From an uncultured Cohaesibacter sp. (GTDB lineage Bacteria; Pseudomonadota; Alphaproteobacteria; Rhizobiales; Cohaesibacteraceae): a stretch of DNA of 64,000 nucleotides. Under the pieces are notes generated by a model. That model was not told the origin of the DNA and searched no databases. It worked only from the letters and a program-made list of their open reading frames with translations. The position numbers were made by a program, and so were the translations under genes. This document shows positions 37,031-46,419 of the stretch, piece by piece. Each line of letters begins with the position of its first letter. The stretch's first letter is position 1. Location: the NCBI RefSeq assembly GCF_963666525.1, contig NZ_OY762905.1, positions 2,893,501-2,957,500 on the forward strand, read 5' to 3'.

Positions 37031-37492
37031 TCAGGCCTGTTCGGGCAGGCCGAGATAGGAGGCAAGATCGAGCATGTCGCTCTTGGCCATCTGGTTGCCG
37101 AGCTGTTCGGAAAGCATCGAACGCCACATGTCGCCGGAAAGCCCTTCGCCATAGATGCCTTCGGTATCTCTGGGCAGCATCGTTTCCAGCATTTCATGCA
37201 GCATCAGGGCGACGAATTTCTGGCCCACCGGATTCGTGGTTCTGGCAATGCCTTTGGCATAACGGGATATGCCGGCATCGGACAGAACCGCCGGTTCGGC
37301 AAGGCTCGCATATTGTTTTTCAAAGCTTGTGGCATCGGTTGCACTGTTGCCACCATCCGCTGTCGCTGCACTGGCATAGTGCAGGCGTTGCAAGGGGGCC
37401 GTGCCAAGCTTTTGGGCTGCCATCTGACGTTCGACCGGATCGGCCGCATTGACAACGTCCATCACCAGATCAGAAGGGATTGAAATAGCCAT
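37031..37492 (-). CDS. Rod-binding protein of the FlgJ N-terminal / CheL family
   Basis: A 153-residue protein with the rod-binding domain in its second half: KFVALMLHEMLETMLP, then GEGLSGDMWRSMLSEQLGNQMAKSDML. This matches the scaffold part of FlgJ and the single-domain CheL of Caulobacter. No muramidase domain is present; the lytic transglycosylase at 23914-24501 could take over that task. It follows fliI after 97 bp and precedes the flgN-like gene. Confidence 0.85.
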   Translation of the reverse strand: MAISIPSDLVMDVVNAADPVERQMAAQKLGTAPLQRLHYASAATADGGNSATDATSFEKQYASLAEPAVLSDAGISRYAKGIARTTNPVGQKFVALMLHEMLETMLPRDTEGIYGEGLSGDMWRSMLSEQLGNQMAKSDMLDLASYLGLPEQA

Positions 37493-37589
37493 TTCGGTAT
37501 CCTCGGATCAGTCTCGATCTAAAAAGACATCCCTGACAGTAGGCCTCAGGGCTTGCTCGAAGCTTGCCATCCGTGCGGGGAGGGATGGT

Positions 37590-39020
37590 TCAGCCCTTCC
37601 TTGCGTCCTGTGCCATCAGGGCTTCGGACAGGGCGCGGAACGGATCCGTCTTGACGTCGATCTTCTCGCCAGGCTGCTGGCACAACGCGTCATAGATGCG
37701 TGGCACCAGCTCCATGGCATGGTCAAGTTCGGCGTCACTCCCCTTGCTATAGCCGCCCAGAAGCCGCAGATCGCGTGTCTCCTCATAGCGGGCGATCATG
37801 CCCTTGAGCTTCATGATCAGCTTGGTCTCGTTGGGGGCCCAGGCCTTGTTGGCCATGCGCGAGACCGAGGACAGCAGGTTGATCGCCGGATAGCGGCCCT
37901 GATCGGCAATTGATCGGTCCAGCACAATGTGACCGTCCAGAATGCCGCGAATGGAATCCGAGACCGGATCATTGTGATCGTCGCCGTCGACCAGCACGGC
38001 GAAAACACCGGTGATGGCACCACAGGGCCTGTCGGATTCCCCGGTGGCGGGGCCAGGGCCAGCCCGTTCCAGCAGATGCGGCAGATCGGAAAAGACACTC
38101 GGGGCAAAGCCGCGCGCCACGGCCGGTTCACCCGAGGCCATGGCCACGTCCCGGGACGCCAGCGCAAAGCGGGTTGCCGAATCCATGATCATCAACACCG
38201 AGCGGCCTTGGTCGCGAAAATATTCGGCCAGTGCCATCGCCGTCTTGGGCGCCTGCCGCCGCATCATGGCGCTTTCGTCGCCGGTTGCGACCACGACAAT
38301 CGAACGCTCCAGTGCATCGCCGAGGGTGTCGGAAATGAATTCGCGCACCTCTCGTCCGCGTTCGCCAACAAGCGCAACAATGACGATGTCGAAGGCCAGC
38401 GCCTTGGCCAGCATTGCCAATAGGGTGGACTTGCCGACGCCGGAGCCGGCGAACACCCCGATCCGCTGGCCGACACAGAGCGGCGTGAACAGGTCGATGG
38501 CCCGCACGCCGGTGCGCACCGGTGTGCTGACAAGGCCGCGTTCCATGGCCGACGGCGGGTCGTTTTCCAGATGCACGCTCCTGTTGCCCGGCACAAGCAT
38601 GCCCTTGCCGTCAATCGGACGACCGAGCGCATCAATCACCCGACCTTTCCAGCTGTTGTCGGGGCAGAACTGGATCGGTCCCATGCGGAAAACACGGGTG
38701 CCGATGCCGACATCGAGATGGCGGCTGTAGGGCTTGGCAAATACCTTGCCCTGATCGATGCGGATGATCTCGGCTCGTGCCGGCCCTCTGCCGGCCGGGC
38801 GCATGACGTCGAGTTCGACGCAGTCGCCGATATGCACATGCTTGTCGAGCCCGCTGATGCCGAAATAGGCCGGGGTTATCTGGGTGACGAAGCCACAGAC
38901 CCGGACGGTCTGGTGCTCTTCCTGCAGCAGGCGCACAACCCCTTGCAGGCGATCCAGTTTATTCGCGGTTTCACGACGGCGGCTCGTCGTTCTGCCCTCA
39001 GGCGAAGTCGTTGTTGACAC
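37590..39020 (-). CDS. fliI: Flagellum-specific export ATPase FliI
   Basis: A 476-residue ATPase with Walker A GSGVGKST at residues 192-199, Walker B around VLMIMDSATRFA, and the FliI-type SVFSDLPHLLERAG and GSITAVFTVLVEGDD-like loops (here GAITGVFAVLVDGDD). It powers unfolding and entry of export substrates. Translation starts at a GTG (39020) with AGGACT upstream, four bases after the preceding gene ends. Likely partners are the fliH-like (28837) and fliJ (32699) products. Confidence 0.96.
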   Translation of the reverse strand: MSTTTSPEGRTTSRRRETANKLDRLQGVVRLLQEEHQTVRVCGFVTQITPAYFGISGLDKHVHIGDCVELDVMRPAGRGPARAEIIRIDQGKVFAKPYSRHLDVGIGTRVFRMGPIQFCPDNSWKGRVIDALGRPIDGKGMLVPGNRSVHLENDPPSAMERGLVSTPVRTGVRAIDLFTPLCVGQRIGVFAGSGVGKSTLLAMLAKALAFDIVIVALVGERGREVREFISDTLGDALERSIVVVATGDESAMMRRQAPKTAMALAEYFRDQGRSVLMIMDSATRFALASRDVAMASGEPAVARGFAPSVFSDLPHLLERAGPGPATGESDRPCGAITGVFAVLVDGDDHNDPVSDSIRGILDGHIVLDRSIADQGRYPAINLLSSVSRMANKAWAPNETKLIMKLKGMIARYEETRDLRLLGGYSKGSDAELDHAMELVPRIYDALCQQPGEKIDVKTDPFRALSEALMAQDARKG

Positions 39021-39024
39021 CTTG

Positions 39025-39597
39025 TCAGTCCTCTTTGGACGTCATCGCGATATAACGCGCTTGCATTTGGGCCAGAGCGTCCAGTGGAATCTTGTTGGCC
39101 GGATGTTGAGCCAGTCCTGTAATCTGTGGCAGAACCGTCTCATTGTTGCCCTCGACCGCGGCCATCTGGTCGCTTTCTCTGCCGGTCAGATCGACCACGC
39201 CGGTTGCCATTTCATCGAGGGCTCGGATATAGGCAGACAGATCAAGCGGCGCATTGCTGCTGCCCGACGCAAGCGGAAGAGCTGCCCCGTCGGTTTTGGC
39301 AGGGGATGCTTGCGACATCACCTGATTGCCATGATCTGGCGCAGAGCCGGTTGCCGAGCTGTCGAAGGACGAAAAGAGCGAGGAGATGACCGAGAAGAAG
39401 TCTCCGATCACCGGAATGGTCTCGAGAGAAAATGGACCGCTGAGGAGCCCGACCGTCTCCGACTGGCGCATGCCGAAGCCTTGTGCCGGACGGGGAAAGG
39501 CAACTCCGGAGGCCCCGTCCTGACGCAATGACCGGGTCGACAGGTCGCGAGGCTGGACAGCATCCAGTGCCGCGCTTGAAAAATCCGGAACCGTCAT
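39025..39597 (-). CDS. Unknown protein of the flgF-fliI operon
   Basis: A 190-residue protein that I cannot assign. It has no signal peptide or membrane helix beyond a mildly hydrophobic stretch (IGDFFSVISSLFSSFD). The first half is Pro/Ser/Ala-rich and looks disordered; the last ~70 residues are helical (LDLSAYIRALDEMATGVVDL; PLDALAQMQARYIAM). It overlaps flgF by ATGA and ends four bases before fliI, so it is firmly within the flagellar operon. A role as an export-linked or rod-related accessory protein is a guess. Confidence 0.7.
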   Translation of the reverse strand: MTVPDFSSAALDAVQPRDLSTRSLRQDGASGVAFPRPAQGFGMRQSETVGLLSGPFSLETIPVIGDFFSVISSLFSSFDSSATGSAPDHGNQVMSQASPAKTDGAALPLASGSSNAPLDLSAYIRALDEMATGVVDLTGRESDQMAAVEGNNETVLPQITGLAQHPANKIPLDALAQMQARYIAMTSKED

Positions 39598-40319
39598 GAG
39601 GTCTCTCCAAGGTCTCGAATGGCTCCGCGCTGGGCCTCCTCGGATGTCTCCATAACCTTCTGGGCGCTTTCAAAGGCCCGACTGATCATGATGAGACGGG
39701 TCATTTCCGTCATCGGGTTGACGTTGGAGCCTTCCACGAAGCCTTGCAGAACGCGGGCCTTGGCAGGATCCTGCAATGGAAACGCCACCCCTTCCGGCAC
39801 GACAGCCGAGCCGCCATAGCGTTTGAGTTTGTCGTCCGGGCTGATTTCGAACAGGCCAATGCGGTCGACGGCGTGGCCATTCTGGGCGATCTCGCCATCA
39901 GCCTGAATGACCAGAGAGCCCCCTTGTGGATCAACCTGGATCGGTGAGCCGCTGGCTGACAGAATCGGTTCGCCATTGACAGTGGTCAGGCGGCCTGTGC
40001 TGTCCATCTGCATGCGGCCATCGCGGGTGTATGCCACCTCGCCACCACGCTGGAAGGAAAACCAGGCATCACCCTCGATCGCCAGATCAAGCGGATTGCC
40101 CGATTGGGTGATCGCCCCCTTCTCGCGCGAGATATGGGTCTTTCCCATGGAGACAAAGCTGACGGAATCGCTGCCCGCATCGGCAAGGATTTCGGAGAAA
40201 CTCACCGCTTCGCCGCGATACCCCGCTGTGTTGATGTTGGCAACGTTGCGGGCGACGGACTGCATCCGGTTATCAAGGGCAATCTGCGAGGACAGGGAGA
40301 CATAGTTTGATGTCGGCAT
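39594..40319 (-). CDS. flgF: Flagellar proximal rod protein FlgF
   Basis: A 241-residue rod protein. The N-terminal signature is RMQSVARNVANINTAGYRGE, the middle has GNPLDLAIEGDAWF and TRDGRMQMDSTG, and the C-terminus ends LIMISRAFESAQKVMETSEE. This order is that of FlgF rather than FlgG, and flgG is present elsewhere (13294). It overlaps its neighbours on both sides by one and four bases. Confidence 0.94.
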   Translation of the reverse strand: MPTSNYVSLSSQIALDNRMQSVARNVANINTAGYRGEAVSFSEILADAGSDSVSFVSMGKTHISREKGAITQSGNPLDLAIEGDAWFSFQRGGEVAYTRDGRMQMDSTGRLTTVNGEPILSASGSPIQVDPQGGSLVIQADGEIAQNGHAVDRIGLFEISPDDKLKRYGGSAVVPEGVAFPLQDPAKARVLQGFVEGSNVNPMTEMTRLIMISRAFESAQKVMETSEEAQRGAIRDLGETS

Positions 40320-41101
40320 CAGATACCCCCGAGCTGCAGACCCTGCAGCGACAGAAGCAGATCCTCATCCATTCCGATGATCGAGCTGCTGGAAATGAGA
40401 ACATTGGGAACACTGGCCGTCGTGGTGCCATTCTCCAGATCATAAAGGACCGAGAAGCGCTGAACGAGTTCCTGGACATAGTCCGGATCAGACAGCTGGT
40501 CGATATCGATCTTGCTGGAAATGGCCTCCGACAGCCAGTCGATGTCGGCCCCGGCCGCTTCCGAGGGGATGCCGCTGATGGTGCGGGCCACTTCCGCCAG
40601 AGCCTTGTCGCCGAGCAGTTCCATGGATGAGGTGATGGATGAGGCCTTCTTCTGGAAATAGAGCGCCAGTTGAACCCCGGTATTCTCGTCACCCTCGCGA
40701 GTCTCCAGCGTCTGCTCCAGATATTTGTCGACAACGCCCTGCTGAGCCTTCTCGAACGACGTTGTGGCCTCGCCGTGAGAGGCAAAGTTGAAGACCGTGG
40801 CGAATTCCTTGAAACGGGTATCCGTCAGCTTGTTGGCGAAGGAGTCGCTGTCCGCGATGCCCTCTTCGAGCACCTTGCGCATATAGGCCTTGGCATAGAT
40901 CATGTCTTCAAGGCCCATGGCTTTCATGGCGTAGCTGTAGATTTCATAATCATCGAGAAAATCATCGATGGATTTGATATCCCGGATCTTCTCGAGATAA
41001 TTGTCGGTCGCCCGGCTCACCTGGGCGTCCTGACTGAGCGTCTCGATGGTTTTGCTGTAGTCTCTATTCAGCATGCTGACGCGCAGATATGTATCGGTCA
41101 T
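40319..41101 (-). CDS. DUF1217 family protein of the flagellar cluster
   Basis: A 260-residue, mostly helical, soluble protein without a signal peptide. It starts MTDTYLRVSMLNRDYSKTIE, contains YAMKAMGLEDMIYAKAYMRK and SFANKLTDTRFKEFATVFNF, the pattern of DUF1217, a family of rhizobial flagellar clusters. It is first in a ten-gene minus-strand operon to fliJ, so its promoter should lie in 41102-41380 back-to-back with that of motA. Its molecular function is not known. Confidence 0.85.
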   Translation of the reverse strand: MTDTYLRVSMLNRDYSKTIETLSQDAQVSRATDNYLEKIRDIKSIDDFLDDYEIYSYAMKAMGLEDMIYAKAYMRKVLEEGIADSDSFANKLTDTRFKEFATVFNFASHGEATTSFEKAQQGVVDKYLEQTLETREGDENTGVQLALYFQKKASSITSSMELLGDKALAEVARTISGIPSEAAGADIDWLSEAISSKIDIDQLSDPDYVQELVQRFSVLYDLENGTTTASVPNVLISSSSIIGMDEDLLLSLQGLQLGGI

Positions 41102-41380
41102 GGCTGCAACTCCGTTTCAGATACGGCGATCATGCCGCCCGCGCCTTGCCTGAGGCTGACGTCCTGCTGCTGGCATCCGCTTTCCTAGCGTCACGGAACG
41201 CTGTCCCTATTGAAGCCATGAGGGGGCGCGGGGGAAAACCCGGGCATTTGCAAGGGCCAGAGGGCGGGAAAAAGCAGCCAGCAGGTTCCCTTGCCGCTCA
41301 GGCTTGCACAAGGTCAGGTTCGCGCAAGACAGAAAATCTAGATTGGTTTCAACGAGAAGACTAAATCTGGAGAGCCGATC

Positions 41381-42289
41381 TTGAGTGTATTTTTTGGACT
41401 TGCCATAGCGCTGGCATCTTTGCTTGGTGGCTTTGCTGCAATGGGAGGGCATGTTGCTGTTCTGCTGCAGCCCTGGGAATTTGTGATCGTATTCGGGATC
41501 GCCTTCGGGACATTCGTCATTGCCAATCCGTTGAAGGTCGTCTTCGATACCGGACGCGCCATTCTGGAGGCAATCACCAATGCGACGCCGAGACGAAAGG
41601 AATATCTCGACGTTCTGGGGCTGCTCTACACGATCATGCGGGAATTCCGCTCCAAGGGGCGCAACGAGATCGAGCCGCATATCGAGAACCCGCAGGATTC
41701 GACGATCTTCCAGCAATACAAGTCGGTCTCGGACAATCCGGCCCTGCGTGACTTCATCTGCGACTATTTCCGTATCCTGATCGTTTCCAATGCCCGGCCG
41801 CACGAAATCGAAAGCCTGATGGACGAAGAGCTGATGACGCGGATGCGCGATCAGATGAAGCCCTATCTGGCGCTGTCCCTTCAGGCCGAAAGCCTGCCGG
41901 CCATCGGCATCGTTGCCGCCGTGCTCGGCGTGGTCAAGGCGATGGGCGCCATCGACCAGAGCCCGGCCATTCTCGGTGGGCTGATCGGGGCTGCGCTTGT
42001 CGGAACCTTTGCCGGTATCTTCTGCTCCTATGCGGTGGTCGGTCCGCTGGCCAACAAGGTCAAGTCGGTCCGCGAGAAGAAAGGCCGCCTCTATGTCATC
42101 GTCAAGCAGACCCTTCTGGCCTTTATGAACGGTGCCGCCCCGCAGATTGCTCTCGAACATGGCCGCAAGACGATTTCCGAAATCGATCGCCCGAGCATCG
42201 ATGAAGTGGAAAGCCAGACGATGAATGTTGGCTCGATCGGCGCTGGCGAAGGCACCATCCATGAGCTTCCGCAAAAGGGAGCGGCATAA
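41381..42289 (+). CDS. motA: Flagellar stator protein MotA
   Basis: A 302-residue membrane protein with four helices. It begins SVFFGLAIALASLLGGFAAMGG after the start codon. The cytoplasmic loop and the last two helices (LPAIGIVAAVLGVVKAMG, GTFAGIFCSYAVVGPLANKV) match the MotA family. The start is a TTG at 41381; GGAGAG eight bases upstream supports it, and no in-frame ATG or GTG fits better. MotA pairs with MotB (27381) to form the proton channel. It leads the motA-fliM-DUF6468-fliN-fliG-flhB operon. Confidence 0.95.
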   Translation: MSVFFGLAIALASLLGGFAAMGGHVAVLLQPWEFVIVFGIAFGTFVIANPLKVVFDTGRAILEAITNATPRRKEYLDVLGLLYTIMREFRSKGRNEIEPHIENPQDSTIFQQYKSVSDNPALRDFICDYFRILIVSNARPHEIESLMDEELMTRMRDQMKPYLALSLQAESLPAIGIVAAVLGVVKAMGAIDQSPAILGGLIGAALVGTFAGIFCSYAVVGPLANKVKSVREKKGRLYVIVKQTLLAFMNGAAPQIALEHGRKTISEIDRPSIDEVESQTMNVGSIGAGEGTIHELPQKGAA

Positions 42290-42292
42290 TCC

Positions 42293-43222
42293 ATGGCACA
42301 GGCACATCACCTTTCTCCAATCACCGATCGGCTGCTGGATGCGGCAGGAAACTCGATTGAACGTCTGCCAATGCTCCCGATCATCTTCGATCGAATGGCA
42401 CGGGTATTTGCAGACACAATGCGTCAGCGGGCGGCGTCTCCGGTTTTTGTTTCCGTAAGCTATATCGGCAACGATCGCATCGGCGACATCCTGGACGAGA
42501 ATGAGGCCAATGCACTGGCTGCAGTCGTCTATACGCCGGAATGGGACACTCGCCTGCTGATCGGCTTTGACCGGGACTTCATCTTCTCGATGATGGAGGT
42601 TCTGTTCGGGGCGGATGGCACCGAGCCGCCGATTGATGACGAGCGGCCTTTCTCGAATATCGAGACGCGCGTCGCCCGGTCCCTGTTCATGGATGCCATC
42701 AAGGCGCTGGAAGATGCCCTGAAGTCGATCTCCAACATAACGCTGAAATTCGAGCGCATCGAAACCCGCATGGACTTCGCCGTGATCGGCCGACGCAACA
42801 ATTCGGCTGTCGTCGGTCGTCTGCTGCTGCAGGCCATCGGCCGGGGCGGTGAAATGTTTGTCGTCGTGCCGCATTCTGCCTTGACGCCGTTGCGCCAGAA
42901 TCTGGCCCAGGTCGTCAGCGGCGAAGGCAACAACCGCGACAAGGCCTGGACCCAGCAGTTCCAGGCGGAAATCCAGCGGACCCAGATCCGGCTCGATGCC
43001 GTGCTCGAGGAGCAGACCATTACGCTCGACAGACTTGCTGACCTCAAGGTTGGCGACATCATCCAGCTGCAGGCCACTCCGCGTTCCAAAGTTTCGCTGC
43101 AATGTAACAGGCAGCCTCTCTTCAGCTGTTCAATGGGCCAGTCCGAGGGCTCCTATTGTCTCCAGGTCGAAGAGCAGATCCACCAGAAAGAGGACATCCT
43201 AGATGATATCTTATCTCGCTGA
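42293..43222 (+). CDS. fliM: Flagellar motor switch protein FliM
   Basis: A 309-residue switch protein. The middle CheC-like domain contains PEWDTRLLIGFDRDFIFSMMEVLFG and FSNIETRVARSL; the C-terminal part (LKVGDIIQLQATPRSKVSL) is the FliN-like surface-presentation domain. The N-terminal EIDALL-type CheY-binding peptide is not obvious, as in other rhizobia. It begins four bases after motA and overlaps the next gene by 20. Confidence 0.93.
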   Translation: MAQAHHLSPITDRLLDAAGNSIERLPMLPIIFDRMARVFADTMRQRAASPVFVSVSYIGNDRIGDILDENEANALAAVVYTPEWDTRLLIGFDRDFIFSMMEVLFGADGTEPPIDDERPFSNIETRVARSLFMDAIKALEDALKSISNITLKFERIETRMDFAVIGRRNNSAVVGRLLLQAIGRGGEMFVVVPHSALTPLRQNLAQVVSGEGNNRDKAWTQQFQAEIQRTQIRLDAVLEEQTITLDRLADLKVGDIIQLQATPRSKVSLQCNRQPLFSCSMGQSEGSYCLQVEEQIHQKEDILDDILSR

Positions 43223-43718
43223 CGGCATTTTGATGATTGCCCTGATCGTTACCTCGGTCTGGGTGATGAAAATGAACAATCGCCTGCAGAAGCTGCGCGA
43301 CAATCATTTTGAGTTCCGGCGCATCATGGAACAGACCAATCAGGCCCTTGAAGGGATCGAGGTGTCGATTGACGAGATCAACGTGCGCGGACAGCAGGTT
43401 CTCAATGCTCTGGGCAAGCGGATCGATGAAGCGCGCGACATCGTCACCGACATCGACAAGATGACCCGTGAAGTGCGTGGCCAGCAGAAGGAACTGCGTC
43501 TGGAAATGGTCGCTTTCCAGGAAGCGATCGGCAAGGAATGCAACAACCAGATCGGCATTCTGAAAAAGATCAGCGAAGCGGCCAACGAAGCGGTGAGGAA
43601 GGAAGCCTCGACCGGCCAGGGTACCAGTGCGGCAGGGGCCTCTGCCGAACGTCCGCCCTTCTACCGCATCGAGGACCAGCTGCCTTCCATGCTGCGTCGC
43701 GTCAACCTGAAATCATGA
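43203..43718 (+). CDS. DUF6468 single-span protein, PflI-like
   Basis: A 171-residue protein: an N-terminal helix (ISYLADGILMIALIVTSVWV), then a coiled coil of about 90 residues, and a conserved-looking end RRPPFY-like segment (ERPPFYRIEDQLPSMLRRV). This fits the DUF6468 family found next to fliM/fliN in alphaproteobacteria; Caulobacter PflI, needed for polar flagellar placement, is as I recall of this kind. It overlaps fliM by 20 bases. Membrane placement at the motor is inferred. Confidence 0.75.
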   Translation: MISYLADGILMIALIVTSVWVMKMNNRLQKLRDNHFEFRRIMEQTNQALEGIEVSIDEINVRGQQVLNALGKRIDEARDIVTDIDKMTREVRGQQKELRLEMVAFQEAIGKECNNQIGILKKISEAANEAVRKEASTGQGTSAAGASAERPPFYRIEDQLPSMLRRVNLKS

Positions 43719-43771
43719 GGCCGGTGGCCACCGTCAACCGGACCAGTCAGACACACTAGAGGAACAGCCCC

Positions 43772-44197
43772 ATGAATCCCGATGATATCGAGTTCCAGAA
43801 AATCGAATTTGACGAACCGTCAGTCCCGCCGTCGGCGACTGCCAAAAAGGATGGGCCTGCTCTGGCCGACTTCTCCATGACCAACAGTGATGGCCCGACC
43901 CTCGGGGCGACTATCGATACCGACCGCAACCTCGATAATATCCTCGGCATTCCGGTGGAGATCCAGGTGGTTCTCGGTTCGGCCTCGATGCTGGTCTCCA
44001 ATCTGCTCAAGCTGGGCCGTGGAGCGGTGATCCCGCTCGACCATCGTGTCGGCGAGCCGGTGGAAGTCGTGGTCAACGGACGGGTGGTTGCCCGTGGCGA
44101 GGTGGTCGTCGTCGAGGATGATAACTCCCGCTTCGGCGTTTCCCTGACGGAGATTGTCGGAACCGGCAATGTCTCCAAGCCAGAAGCCTTCAATTAA
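43772..44197 (+). CDS. fliN: Flagellar motor switch protein FliN
   Basis: A 141-residue protein whose last ~85 residues are the SpoA-type domain: ILGIPVEIQVVLGSASM, LLKLGRGAVIPLDHRVGEPV and VNGRVVARGEVVVVEDDNSRFGV. The first 50 residues are acidic and poorly conserved. FliN completes the C-ring with FliM and FliG. Gaps are 53 bp after the DUF6468 gene and 31 bp before fliG. Confidence 0.96.
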   Translation: MNPDDIEFQKIEFDEPSVPPSATAKKDGPALADFSMTNSDGPTLGATIDTDRNLDNILGIPVEIQVVLGSASMLVSNLLKLGRGAVIPLDHRVGEPVEVVVNGRVVARGEVVVVEDDNSRFGVSLTEIVGTGNVSKPEAFN

Positions 44198-44228
44198 GCA
44201 AGTCAAGTCAATCAAATAGAGGTGTGTC

Positions 44229-45278
44229 ATGGCGGCCGTGCCTGCTATAGCAAACGAAATTCAGCCTCCCGAACCCCAACTGAGAAAGTTTAGGGGCGTT
44301 GAAAAGGTTGCTGCCTTGATCCTGGGAATGGGGCAGACCAACGCTGCTCGCGTGCTCTCCCACTTCGACAGTGACGAGATCAGGCTGATCACCCGCATTG
44401 CGGCCCAGTTGGGCAGCATCAATGCCCGGGAAATGGAATCCATCATCGATGAATTCGTCAAGCAGTTCGGCGAAGGGGCGAGCCTCTACGGGTCGGTCAA
44501 TGAGGTGCAGAAGCTGCTGACCGGCGTGCTGCCGGAAGACGAAGTGTCCGACATCATCGCCGATGTGGCCGGCTCATCGAACTGGTCCATCTGGGACAGG
44601 ATCGCCAACATCTCCGAGACGGCCATTGCCAACTATCTCAAGAAGGAACACCCACAGACGGCGGCCTTCATCCTGTCGCGCAGCAAGCCGACAGCTGCCG
44701 CCAAGGTCATGAACCAGCTGCCCCCGGAAATGCGCAACCAGCTGATGCGGCGCATGCTGACCATCAAGCCGATCGTGCCCGAGGCGGCCAGAGACATCGA
44801 GAAAGTGCTGCATGAGGACTTCCTGCTCAACTTCTCGGGCAATATGCAGGCGGATACCTTCTCGCGCATGGCCGACATCCTCAACAAGATGGAACGCGAC
44901 CAGATGGAGGCCGCTCTCAATTCCCTCGAAGAGCGTCAGCCGAAAGCGGCCGAAGCCCTCAAGGGTCTGCTGTTCACCTTCGACGACATCATCAATCTCA
45001 CGCCACGGGCGCGCATGGCCATCTTCGACCAGATCAACACCGAACAGATTGTCATGGCCCTCAAGGGAACCGATCAGGGGCTGCGCCAGTCCATTCTCTC
45101 GACCCTTGCCAGCCGAACCCGCAGGATCATCGAGCACGAGCTTTCCAGCGGCCAGCCGGCTGCCGAAAGGGATGTCTTCGCCGCACGGCGCGAGATCACC
45201 GATCTGGCGCTCGAAATGGCCGGACGCGGAGAGATCGATCTCAACCCGAAACAGGAAGGTGGAGCCTTCCTTCAGTAG
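44229..45278 (+). CDS. fliG: Flagellar motor switch protein FliG
   Basis: A 349-residue rotor protein of normal length. It contains LRKFRGVEKVAALILGMG at the start, NYLKKEHPQTAAFILSR and the MRNQLMRRML segment in the middle domain, and the C-terminal torque domain with FDDIINLTPRARMAIFDQI and ALKGTDQGLRQSILSTLASR. It binds FliF and contacts MotA. It lies between fliN and flhB. Confidence 0.96.
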   Translation: MAAVPAIANEIQPPEPQLRKFRGVEKVAALILGMGQTNAARVLSHFDSDEIRLITRIAAQLGSINAREMESIIDEFVKQFGEGASLYGSVNEVQKLLTGVLPEDEVSDIIADVAGSSNWSIWDRIANISETAIANYLKKEHPQTAAFILSRSKPTAAAKVMNQLPPEMRNQLMRRMLTIKPIVPEAARDIEKVLHEDFLLNFSGNMQADTFSRMADILNKMERDQMEAALNSLEERQPKAAEALKGLLFTFDDIINLTPRARMAIFDQINTEQIVMALKGTDQGLRQSILSTLASRTRRIIEHELSSGQPAAERDVFAARREITDLALEMAGRGEIDLNPKQEGGAFLQ

Positions 45279-45331
45279 GCTTCTTGCCTGAACACCCGTC
45301 GGACTTCAGGCGCCGGACGATGTAGGTCACG

Positions 45332-46417
45332 ATGTCAGACGAAGATAAAGACAGCAAGACAGAAGAGCCGACAGAAAAAAAGATCAGGGACACGATAGAG
45401 AAGGGCAACCTTCCACTATCCAAGGAGGTGAACGCCTTCGCGACCTTTCTGGGTCTGCTGATCATTCTGGCATTTGCAGTGAAAACCCAGGTGGCCTCAC
45501 TTTCGGCGACCTTGTCATGGATACTTGATGGAACAGGAGACATCCGACTTGAAAACGAAGCGCAATTTGTCCAGCTCGGATCGGCCGTCGGCATCGTGGT
45601 GGCCAAGTTCCTGGTCGCTCCGGTTTGCATCCTGCTTGTCTTCGGGCTTGCCGCGACATGGTTTCAGCATCCGCCGCAGATCGCCTTTGACCGGCTGCGT
45701 CCCGATTTTTCCAAACTGTCCCCCGGCAAGGGCCTCTCGCGCATGTTCGGGGTTCAGGGATGGGTCGAGTTCCTCAAGGCGCTCGCAAAACTCATCATGC
45801 TTGGCGTTGTGCTCGGCATCATCATTTCAAGTCAACGACAGGTTCTGGTGAATAGCATGTTTACAGATCCAACCCTGCTGCCTGAGGAACTCCTCAGCCT
45901 CACGATCCGGCTGGTGTCCGGCATCTGTGTTGCAACGGTTTCGCTGGTTCTGCTCGACGTGCTCTGGGTCAGGGGCAAATGGCGCCGCGATATTCGCATG
46001 AGCCCGAAGGAAGTGAAGGATGAAATCAAGCAGTCCGAGGGCGATCCCATGGTCAAGGGCCGGATGCGCTCGCTGGCGCGGGACCGTGCCCGCAACAGGA
46101 TGATAGCATCTGTTCCCCAGGCCACGGTCGTGATCGCCAACCCGACACACTTTTCCGTTGCCTTGCGCTATGAACACAGCGTAGACAAGGCGCCCGTGGT
46201 CGTTGCCAAGGGGCAGGATCTCATCGCGCTGAAAATACGTCAAATTGCAGAAGAAAACGGCATTCCGGTCATCGAGAACGTGCCTCTGGCGCGGGCTCTG
46301 TTTGCCGAGAGTGAAGTCGATCTGCCTATACCACCACAGTTTTTCCGAGTTGTTGCAGAAATTCTATACTATGTGTATTCTGCCGATGGCTCGAATTACA
46401 AAACAGCTTCGGGCTAG
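45332..46417 (+). CDS. flhB: Flagellar export switch protein FlhB
   Basis: A 361-residue membrane protein. It starts with the typical SDEDKDSKTEEPTEKKIRD segment, has four membrane helices, and carries the self-cleavage motif NPTH at residues 270-273 (cut between Asn270 and Pro271). The later part with RYEHSVDKAPVVVAKGQD and LIALKIRQIAEENGIP is the cytoplasmic cleaved domain. FlhB switches export from hook to filament proteins. It is followed after 2 bp by an unknown gene. Confidence 0.97.
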   Translation: MSDEDKDSKTEEPTEKKIRDTIEKGNLPLSKEVNAFATFLGLLIILAFAVKTQVASLSATLSWILDGTGDIRLENEAQFVQLGSAVGIVVAKFLVAPVCILLVFGLAATWFQHPPQIAFDRLRPDFSKLSPGKGLSRMFGVQGWVEFLKALAKLIMLGVVLGIIISSQRQVLVNSMFTDPTLLPEELLSLTIRLVSGICVATVSLVLLDVLWVRGKWRRDIRMSPKEVKDEIKQSEGDPMVKGRMRSLARDRARNRMIASVPQATVVIANPTHFSVALRYEHSVDKAPVVVAKGQDLIALKIRQIAEENGIPVIENVPLARALFAESEVDLPIPPQFFRVVAEILYYVYSADGSNYKTASG

Positions 46418-46419
46418 GA

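Noticed and set aside
41207..43102. 631-codon minus-strand open frame opposite motA and fliM
   Set aside because: It covers two well-identified genes on the other strand and has no recognisable content.
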